This document shows, in pieces, positions 8,418 to 14,709 of a DNA stretch of 36,422 bases. How positions within the stretch are numbered: the first letter of the stretch is position 1; the number at the start of each line of letters is the position of its first letter. A program made the position numbers and the translations under genes. Source of the DNA: Chitinophagaceae bacterium (GTDB lineage Bacteria; Bacteroidota; Bacteroidia; Chitinophagales; Chitinophagaceae); NCBI GenBank assembly GCA_025363075.1, contig JANYEP010000075.1, positions 1 through 36,422 of the forward strand, given 5' to 3'. Below the pieces are notes generated by a model, which was given only the letters and a program-made list of their open reading frames with translations, was not told where the DNA came from and did no database searches.

Positions 8418-9395
8418 TTAATTAAACATTGCTTCTATTGCAACGTAATTTTTTGTTTCAATTTCGTAAAATCTGTGTGCATACGCCCTTGCTCCAAAAC
8501 CTTCTTTCCAATCAAGCAAACCCATATTTATTTTTCTTCCTTCTTCTTCATTCACTATACCAAAATCGAAGGTTTGTTTATGGGCAAATGTTTGTGAAAT
8601 AAGGTGGTGGAATAATAAATCTATTGCCCCATTTTTCCTTCCTTCTTCGCTTGCAGAAATGTATTGAGCGTGGGCAACAGCAGGCGTTTCAAACACTGTT
8701 GTTCCAGCCATCAGCACTCCATTTTGCCAGGCTTCAAACTGGCGAATTTTATTTGGATTGTTTGTGGAAAGAGATTCCATTTCTGCTAAAGAATGAACTG
8801 GATTTACACCAAACCTGCTTTGCAAATTGGGTATTAAAATTTCGTTCCAAAACGTTGAGAAATCTGTTGTTTCTTTTATTTCAACACCAATTTTTTCTGC
8901 TTTTTTTATAGCTCTTCTCCTGCGTTCTTGGTATTGAATTTTGTTTTCTAATTGTTGATTAATGGCATAAGCAATATCAACCCTATACAATTTTGCATCT
9001 ACCAAAAACATTGCATAATCAATTTCATCCTGGCTTACAGAACTATAAAAGGATGGACTTTGCTTGAAGATAATTTTCTCAATATTATTCCCACTTACAA
9101 ACTTTAAAAGCTGTGCAAAATATTGAATGGAATTTTTTGTGGCTTCATCTTTTGCAACAACAAAACCACCAAAAGTTAAACCACTATGGCTAACAACAAT
9201 ATTGTTTTTAATGTTTGCAGGAAAAATTGCAACTATGTTTTTTTCATCAAAAACTAATAATGAATAATCTTCAAAACGGTCTTTATGATATTCCATAAAG
9301 TTGCGAGAAAGCAGGAATTGATTGGTTCTGCTTTGCTCTAAAAAATTATTCCAAAGCTCTTTGTCTGTGTCTATGTATCTTCTTACTGAAATCAT
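8418..9395 (-). CDS. FemAB/GNAT-type acyltransferase
   Basis: A 325-residue protein resembling the FemAB-like GNAT (Acetyltransf_6/BioF2-like) group: two GNAT-like halves, a basic helix QERRRRAIKKAEKIG near residue 157, and a C-terminal half with LMAGTTVFETPAVAHAQYISASEEGRKNG split over typical beta-alpha elements. Family members move acyl or aminoacyl groups onto amino groups of cell-envelope intermediates. In this cluster it could acylate the amino sugar made by the neighbouring aminotransferase; acetyl-CoA or aminoacyl-tRNA as donor cannot be decided. Its ATG shares one base with the stop of the upstream GH43-like gene (TAATG), so the two are translationally coupled. Confidence 0.75.
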   Translation of the reverse strand: MISVRRYIDTDKELWNNFLEQSRTNQFLLSRNFMEYHKDRFEDYSLLVFDEKNIVAIFPANIKNNIVVSHSGLTFGGFVVAKDEATKNSIQYFAQLLKFVSGNNIEKIIFKQSPSFYSSVSQDEIDYAMFLVDAKLYRVDIAYAINQQLENKIQYQERRRRAIKKAEKIGVEIKETTDFSTFWNEILIPNLQSRFGVNPVHSLAEMESLSTNNPNKIRQFEAWQNGVLMAGTTVFETPAVAHAQYISASEEGRKNGAIDLLFHHLISQTFAHKQTFDFGIVNEEEGRKINMGLLDWKEGFGARAYAHRFYEIETKNYVAIEAMFN

Positions 9396-10315
9396 TATTT
9401 CTTCAATCTCGCTATGCCAAAACCTGTGGCACCATTGCTGTTGCCATTGTAAAACATATATCGTTCGCCTTTAATATCAATGATAGATGGATAACAAATC
9501 ATTTCACTATCCCATCCTTCATTTGATACATCAATGCCAACTTCTTCATCTTTTCTTGTCCATATAAAGCCATCATTGCTTTCTGCATATCCAATGCGGT
9601 ACATTTTTTCTATAATTCTTATACTGTACCACATTTTAAAAATACCATCTTCAAAAATTACAGAAGGACGAGCTACAGAAAACTCTCCTTTGCTTTCATC
9701 AGGTGCAAGGCAGGTAATATTGTGCATTGTCCAGTTAATGGCATCTGTACTTTCGGCATATCCAATTTGATAATCTAAAAAAGGTTTGCCTTCAACTGTT
9801 ATCCATTTTGTGCTAAACCAATGCCACATTTTATAAACGCCATCGTGAAATAAAACTGTTGGAGCTCCCTGTGATGTTGGTCTAAAATTATTGCGTGGAA
9901 GTATGGGTGCAACACTTGTTCTTTTGAAGCTTACTCCATCGTCTTCACTTTCTATCAAGCCTGCAAACAACATATATGGCACTCGTCCACAACGTTGATA
10001 GCCCACAGTGTAAACATACAATTTGTCATCTTTTTTAATGAGGCAACTTGGCACCACACCACTATCATCAAAAGTTCCTAAAGCACCAATATCTAAAATG
10101 GGTTCTGTGCTTTCGCCAACAATTTGGGTTAAATCATCAGCGTTTAAATCAACATAGCAAATTCTGCAAAATATTTCTTTATCGGCACTTCCAAAAAATA
10201 CACGAACAATGTTCTGCTCTTCTATAAATAAAGGAACAGGTAATTGCCCATATTTATAATTCCACCATTTATCGGCTTTTGGAGCCCAGATTAATCCAAG
10301 TTTTTCCCAGTTCAT
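9395..10315 (-). CDS. GH43-like beta-propeller protein, copy 1
   Basis: I place the start at the ATG at 10313-10315 (MNWEKLGLIWAPK). The frame can be extended to a TTG at 10348, but those 11 codons fall in the repeat-like spacer and look non-coding. The 306-residue protein has recurring propeller units with IGYAESTDAINW, SVIFEDGIFKMWYS, IGYAESNDGFIW and YMFYNGNSNG, as in GH43/GH130-like folds. It lacks a signal peptide, so it is probably cytoplasmic. Similar proteins appear in O-antigen and capsule loci; the catalytic activity is unproven. It is paralogous to the partial protein at 1-668, and each copy follows a NeuD-like gene. Its stop overlaps the ATG of the FemAB-like gene by one base. Confidence 0.8.
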   Translation of the reverse strand: MNWEKLGLIWAPKADKWWNYKYGQLPVPLFIEEQNIVRVFFGSADKEIFCRICYVDLNADDLTQIVGESTEPILDIGALGTFDDSGVVPSCLIKKDDKLYVYTVGYQRCGRVPYMLFAGLIESEDDGVSFKRTSVAPILPRNNFRPTSQGAPTVLFHDGVYKMWHWFSTKWITVEGKPFLDYQIGYAESTDAINWTMHNITCLAPDESKGEFSVARPSVIFEDGIFKMWYSIRIIEKMYRIGYAESNDGFIWTRKDEEVGIDVSNEGWDSEMICYPSIIDIKGERYMFYNGNSNGATGFGIARLKK

Positions 10316-10319
10316 TTTT

Positions 10320-10352
10320 TGTATTGCCACAAAGGCACTAAGACGCAAATTG
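10320..10352 (-). repeat. Dispersed-repeat-like spacer sequence (TGCCTTTGTGG core)
   Basis: The spacer just upstream of the GH43-like start holds, on the minus strand, TTTGCGTCTTAGTGCC followed by TTTGTGG. It resembles the spacer sequence at 8386-8414, which is on the opposite strand. It explains the false N-terminal extension of the GH43-like frame. I know similar sequences only as common intergenic motifs; copy number in this genome is unknown. Confidence 0.35.
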
Positions 10353-10389
10353 TTTTATAACTAATACCTAAATTACCAATTCTCATTTA

Positions 10390-11070
10390 CTATGCATCAG
10401 GTTCTACACCAAATGCCTCGTAGCTTGATTTTATTCTTTTTGCAGGACTTCCAACATAAATACTTCCAGCTTCTGTATCACGAACAATAATAGTTCCATT
10501 ACCTATGATACTATCTTTTCCAAACTTTACTCCATCATTAAACGATGAATTTACACCCAAAAAAGAACTGCTTCCTATTACACAAAAACCAGAAATTACA
10601 ACGTGAGATGATATAAAGCAATTGTCTTCAATAATGGTTTGGTGACCAATGTGGTTGCCACTCCAAAGGATAACATTGTTGCCAATCTTCACCTTATATT
10701 GAATAACATTTTCCTCGAAAATGAAAGTGTTTTCGCCAATTTCTACATTATGCCAAACAAAAGCGTGGCTGTTTACATAGCTTGCAAACTTGTAGCCAGC
10801 AGCCTTGCCTTTTTGGTACATTGAAGTGCGTATCCTGTTTATTTTTCCAAACGATGCAGCAGCAAACATTTCATATTCACCTGGTGGATATTTTGCCACC
10901 ACTTCATCAAAAGGAACTATTGGCAAGCCAAGCAAACTATTTGCTGTCATATATTCTTTATCAACAGTAAAAGCAACTACTTCATAAATAGAATCCTGAA
11001 TAAAATAATCGGCAATCATTTCTGCAGTTTCGCCAATGCCATACACGATTAGTTTTTTTTCTTTAGTCAT
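10390..11070 (-). CDS. NeuD/PglD-like sugar acyltransferase, copy 1
   Basis: A 226-residue protein with an N-terminal Rossmann-like segment (LIVYGIGETAEMIADYF) and a C-terminal left-handed beta-helix with hexapeptide turns, including ILWSGNHIGHQT, FISSHVVISGF and a final IYVGSPAKRIK. Members acylate UDP- or dTDP-amino sugars with acetyl-CoA. It lies directly downstream (3 nt) of the FdtA/WxcM-like cupin. In WxcM/FdtD proteins an acyltransferase and a ketoisomerase are fused, so the adjacency supports a shared pathway to an N-acylated 3-amino-3,6-dideoxyhexose. It is a full-length paralogue of the protein at 670-1329, so the two may act on different positions or sugars. Confidence 0.87.
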   Translation of the reverse strand: MTKEKKLIVYGIGETAEMIADYFIQDSIYEVVAFTVDKEYMTANSLLGLPIVPFDEVVAKYPPGEYEMFAAASFGKINRIRTSMYQKGKAAGYKFASYVNSHAFVWHNVEIGENTFIFEENVIQYKVKIGNNVILWSGNHIGHQTIIEDNCFISSHVVISGFCVIGSSSFLGVNSSFNDGVKFGKDSIIGNGTIIVRDTEAGSIYVGSPAKRIKSSYEAFGVEPDA

Positions 11071-11073
11071 TGC

Positions 11074-11493
11074 TTATAGGTTTTTAAAGGTTTTAAAGTC
11101 GTTATAATTTCTAAAATAATCTGCTTCGGTATATAAATGAGAAGCCAAAACCAAACAGATTGCCCCAGAAGAAAAATTATCAATATCTCGCCAAATACCT
11201 GGCTTTATGTGCAAGCCAATATATGGACGACTTAGTTGAAAGGTTTGTTTGTTTGTACCATCATCAAGGGTAATGTCAAAGCTGCCACTTGCTGCAACTA
11301 TCAATTGTTCCAAATCTTTATGCCCGTGAGCAGCACGAGATTCTCCACCTGGCACATCATATAAATAATAAATTCTATTTACAGCAAAAGGAATATCCTT
11401 GTTATTTTCGATGGGTGTAATGCTGCCCAAATTACTTTGAATTTTGGGAAGCTGAATTATTTTGCAGTCAAAAACAGATATACTACTACCCAT
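11074..11493 (-). CDS. FdtA/QdtA/WxcM-like cupin, dTDP-sugar 3,4-ketoisomerase (HxH copy)
   Basis: A 139-residue single-domain cupin. The family pattern is clear: PFAVNRIYYLYDVPGGESR, then AAHGHKDLEQLIVAASGSF (H56 and H58), LDDG, and the C-terminal LVLASHLYTEADYFRNYNDF. FdtA and QdtA convert dTDP-4-keto-6-deoxyglucose to the 3-keto isomer with galacto or gluco configuration, the substrate for a 3-aminotransferase. Both histidines of the HxH pair, expected to act in proton transfer, are present, so this copy should be active. The gene overlaps the second cupin gene by 8 nt. Fuc3N and Qui3N outcomes cannot be told apart by eye. Confidence 0.85.
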   Translation of the reverse strand: MGSSISVFDCKIIQLPKIQSNLGSITPIENNKDIPFAVNRIYYLYDVPGGESRAAHGHKDLEQLIVAASGSFDITLDDGTNKQTFQLSRPYIGLHIKPGIWRDIDNFSSGAICLVLASHLYTEADYFRNYNDFKTFKNL

Positions 11494-11884
11494 TTTTTAG
11501 TTTTAAATAGTCATCAAAATTTCTAATATAATCGTTGGCATCATAAAAATTATTGGACATTACCAACACCAATGAATTGGTAGAAAAATTTTGAAACTTT
11601 CGCCACAGCATTTGTGGCAAATGCAAGCCATAATATGACCTGTTTAAATGATACAATGTTTCTTTTTGCCCATCGTTTACTACTACATCAAAACTGCCAC
11701 TTAGTGCCACCACAAACTCCTCATTGGTTTTGTAAGCGTGACTACCACGTTCTTCGCCACCTGGCACATCATATACCCAGTAAGTTCTATTTATTGTAAA
11801 AGGTATGTGATTATTTTCCTCAATAAAAGACAAATTGCCTCTATTGTCGAGTATTTTAGGAAGTTGAATTATTTGGGGTTGCAT
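11486..11884 (-). CDS. FdtA/QdtA/WxcM-like cupin, second copy (HxY variant)
   Basis: I choose the ATG at 11882-11884 (MQPQIIQLPKI). The longer frame starts at a TTG at 11914 inside the upstream glycosyltransferase gene and adds no family sequence. The 132-residue protein parallels the copy at 11074-11493: ILDNRGNLSFIEE, PFTINRTYWVYDVPGGEERG, GSFDVVVNDG and NFYDANDYIRNFDDY. The HxH pair is changed to H49-A-Y51. It may therefore be a catalytically altered or structural partner of the adjacent copy, or have a different isomerase specificity; this is inference. It begins 4 nt after the glycosyltransferase stop and overlaps the next gene by 8 nt. Confidence 0.82.
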   Translation of the reverse strand: MQPQIIQLPKILDNRGNLSFIEENNHIPFTINRTYWVYDVPGGEERGSHAYKTNEEFVVALSGSFDVVVNDGQKETLYHLNRSYYGLHLPQMLWRKFQNFSTNSLVLVMSNNFYDANDYIRNFDDYLKLKNG

Positions 11885-11888
11885 TTGC

Positions 11889-12902
11889 TTATTGTGCCTT
11901 GGTGTTTTCTGCAACTATTTTCCTGTAGAGATTATAGTATTGGTTTGCAATTTCGTGCTTGTCAAAACGCTTCACATTTTCAAAGCCATTCTGTATCAAT
12001 TGCTCTCTGTAAGAGTCGTCATTTATTACTTTTAAAAATCCGTTTCGTATAGAATTAATGTCAAACGGATCTACCAATTGTGCTGCATTGCCTGCAATTT
12101 CTGGCATTGAGGTAGTATTGCTTGTTACAACAACACGCCCTGTTGCATTTGCTTCAGCTATTGGCATTCCAAAACCTTCAAGTGTTGATGCAAATGAAAC
12201 TATGTCACACTGTTTGTAAAGATTTGCAACTTCTTCATCTGTAATGGAGTAATTGATATTTTCAAAATCAATATTGTTTTTTTTTAAAATATTGATGGTA
12301 TCGTTATCTAAAGAACCAAGTATTATATACTTACAAGCAATACCGTTTAAAGCAGCTGCAATGCGAGGAATATTCTTATTAGGTGCTGTACCCAATTGAA
12401 ATATAACAGGTTTCTCTTTATTAAAAAGCTTGATATTAGGTTTATGAACCTCTGGAACAAAAATGTAAATAACCTTTATTTTTTCCTCGGGAAAACGAAT
12501 ATAGGTAAGCAAATCCTGTTTGGTGGCATTGGAATTTACTGTTATATAGTTTGTTTTTTTTGCAGGAAGTGTGTACCAAAAAAATTTTACGATTTCAAAA
12601 TTGATACCCGTAATTCTTTTTAAAAAACCACAATCGTGAACCGTCAAAATATTCTTTTTTTTTGATAGAAAAATATTTATAAAATGAATATCGCCAGTAG
12701 TGTGATTAACATCCTTTTGATAAAAAAAAGATTCAATCGCAATGTATAATCGTTTAAAAAAACCATTACTTACATACCTTGGTATTTTAACAGAAACATT
12801 TATATCAGTGGCTTGAAGGTCTCTTATTGTTTTAAAATAACTTTCTATGCTATGATTTCCTGTTTCCCTTCTTTTTCTTTGAAAATGTACTATTTCCATC
12901 AT
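11889..12902 (-). CDS. GT4 family glycosyltransferase (GT-B fold)
   Basis: A 337-residue retaining glycosyltransferase of the GT1/GT4 type. The diagnostic C-terminal motif, STLEGFGMPIAEANATGR followed by TSNTTSMPEIAGNAAQLVDP, lies near residues 240-280 and supplies the EX7E-type donor-binding glutamates. The N-terminal acceptor half includes NILTVHDCGFLKRI. Both ATGs of the MM start are possible. The likely job is adding one sugar of the repeat unit to the lipid-linked intermediate at the cytoplasmic face. It sits between the amidotransferase gene (10 nt) and the cupin pair (4 nt). It is one of only two clear nucleotide-sugar glycosyltransferases in view. Confidence 0.9.
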   Translation of the reverse strand: MMEIVHFQRKRRETGNHSIESYFKTIRDLQATDINVSVKIPRYVSNGFFKRLYIAIESFFYQKDVNHTTGDIHFINIFLSKKKNILTVHDCGFLKRITGINFEIVKFFWYTLPAKKTNYITVNSNATKQDLLTYIRFPEEKIKVIYIFVPEVHKPNIKLFNKEKPVIFQLGTAPNKNIPRIAAALNGIACKYIILGSLDNDTINILKKNNIDFENINYSITDEEVANLYKQCDIVSFASTLEGFGMPIAEANATGRVVVTSNTTSMPEIAGNAAQLVDPFDINSIRNGFLKVINDDSYREQLIQNGFENVKRFDKHEIANQYYNLYRKIVAENTKAQ

Positions 12903-12912
12903 TAATTTCTCA

Positions 12913-14709
12913 CTAATTCAAATTATCAAATTTGTTTTTACTACTAATCCTATTTGTTAAAAATACAGACCAAAGCCTCGAGAAGTTTAATTTTTTTGCA
13001 ATAAAATTTTTATAAATCCATAAAGGAGTGTATTGTGTATTAGTAAACACGGCCATTGTTTTAAACCAGTTTTCAAATGGAAAAGTAAACCCTTGTTTTG
13101 GGCGATTCCAAATTTTTTCTGGCAATTCATTTATATATGCATCTACCAATAACTGCTTCTTTTTGGCTTCTGAAAATTTAATTGAAGCAGGCAAATTGTT
13201 TACATATTCCATTAAATCTTTATCTAAAAAAGGAACACGCAACTCCAAACTATGCCACATACTTTGTACATCACTATCTTTCAACAACTGACATTGCATA
13301 TAGATGGATGTTTCGTAATAGGTAGCTCTATTTTGTGCTGATAATTGTTCTATATTTTCTTGAAAAGTTAAGGTTGCTAATTCTTTCCACACATCATTTT
13401 CAGTAATATCTAAAATTTTTGCAACATCTTTTGGCACAAATAGCCCACGATATAATAAATATTCTGAAGCTTGTATTTGTTTATGTAAAAATGATATTTT
13501 TTTTCTTGGGTAGGAGTCTATTAAAAATGCTGGCAGAAACTGGCTTAGCATAGCCATTCTAGAATATTGTGAAAACTTATTTACACGATTAACAGATGAA
13601 TAACCACCAAAAATTTCATCGGCACCTAAGCCGCTCAAAACAACTTTTAAGCCATTTTGCTTAGCATATTTACAAATGAAATGTGTGTTGATTGCATCTG
13701 TTGAAGGTTGATCTAAACTTTCATAAATTTCGTTCCAAGATTCGAGAAACTCCTCTTTTGAAATTTTATATAAATGATGTTTTACACCAGTTTGTTTGAT
13801 AATGATTTCTTGATACTCTTTTTCTGAATATTTTTCATCATCAAAATAAATACTAATAGTTTCAACTGGAGATGTTTGCTGTTGCTGTGCAACTATTGCC
13901 AAAATACTGCTATCAATTCCTCCACTTAAAAAAACACCGACAGGAACGTCGGCGATTAAATGTCTTTTTACTGCTAAATCAACCAGCTCTCGTGTTTTCT
14001 GTACTGCAGCCTTGTAAGTAGTAACTTCATTGCGGTATTGATATTCAAAATAAGAAGCAATTTTTTCTTCTTTTGTTTCAAGGTTTATTGTAATGTAATG
14101 CCCTCTTGGTAAAGGCTTCACATTGTTTAAAGTAGTAACTGGTTCTGGCAAGAAACCAAAAGTTAAAAACCAGATTTTCCAATTAGGATTTTCATCCCAA
14201 TTTTCAACTGTAGCCTTCAAGCCTCTAATTTCAGATGAGAAATAAGTATTTCCATCTTTCTTACCAATATATAAAGGCTTTATTCCAGCGTGGTCTCTTG
14301 CAGCAAAAAGTATTTTATTTTTTTTGTCAATTAAAACAAATGCAAACATCCCTTTCAACTTTGAAAGTATTTCTGCACCCCACTCTCTGTAACCTTTTAT
14401 TAAAACTTCGGTATCAGATTTAGAATTGAAAATATATCCTTTTTCTTCGAGCTCTTCTTTTAGTTCCAAGTAATTGTAAATCTCGCCATTGAAAACAATT
14501 TCAATAAAATCATCAATCATTGGTTGATGACCAGCTGGCGATAAATCAATAATCGCAAGTCTTCTGTGCCCTAAGGCGTATCCTAAATCTTCATTAACAA
14601 TGTGTCCTTTGTCATCTGGTCCACCACGGTACATAGCTTCTGTCATAGCAGTAATATTGCCTTCCAATGAAGAAATATTTTTGCTAATGATAGCTGCTAT
14701 TCTACACAT
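12913..14709 (-). CDS. asnB: Asparagine synthase (glutamine-hydrolysing)-like amidotransferase
   Basis: A 598-residue AsnB-type protein. The N-terminal glutaminase domain has the nucleophile Cys2 (MCRIAAI; the usual third residue is Gly), then RGGPDDKG, GHRRLAIIDLS and FNGEIYNY. The synthetase domain has the ATP pyrophosphatase loop VFLSGGIDSSILA near residue 256 and LSGLGADEIFGGY. In polysaccharide clusters such enzymes are thought to amidate sugar carboxylates, for example uronic acids to uronamides, although free asparagine synthesis is also possible. Its ATG overlaps the stop of the tyrosine kinase gene by one base (TAATG), so it is tied to the export genes. Arg3 in place of Gly is unusual and worth noting, but all other key motifs look intact. 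Confidence 0.9.
   Translation of the reverse strand: MCRIAAIISKNISSLEGNITAMTEAMYRGGPDDKGHIVNEDLGYALGHRRLAIIDLSPAGHQPMIDDFIEIVFNGEIYNYLELKEELEEKGYIFNSKSDTEVLIKGYREWGAEILSKLKGMFAFVLIDKKNKILFAARDHAGIKPLYIGKKDGNTYFSSEIRGLKATVENWDENPNWKIWFLTFGFLPEPVTTLNNVKPLPRGHYITINLETKEEKIASYFEYQYRNEVTTYKAAVQKTRELVDLAVKRHLIADVPVGVFLSGGIDSSILAIVAQQQQTSPVETISIYFDDEKYSEKEYQEIIIKQTGVKHHLYKISKEEFLESWNEIYESLDQPSTDAINTHFICKYAKQNGLKVVLSGLGADEIFGGYSSVNRVNKFSQYSRMAMLSQFLPAFLIDSYPRKKISFLHKQIQASEYLLYRGLFVPKDVAKILDITENDVWKELATLTFQENIEQLSAQNRATYYETSIYMQCQLLKDSDVQSMWHSLELRVPFLDKDLMEYVNNLPASIKFSEAKKKQLLVDAYINELPEKIWNRPKQGFTFPFENWFKTMAVFTNTQYTPLWIYKNFIAKKLNFSRLWSVFLTNRISSKNKFDNLN

Noticed and set aside
10316-10348. Extra 11 N-terminal codons of the GH43-like protein from a TTG start
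   Set aside because: They translate the repeat-like spacer; the paralogue at 1-668 starts at the equivalent of the internal ATG.
11738-12052. 104-codon plus-strand frame across the cupin/glycosyltransferase junction
   Set aside because: It is antisense to two well-supported genes and its product has no recognisable features.
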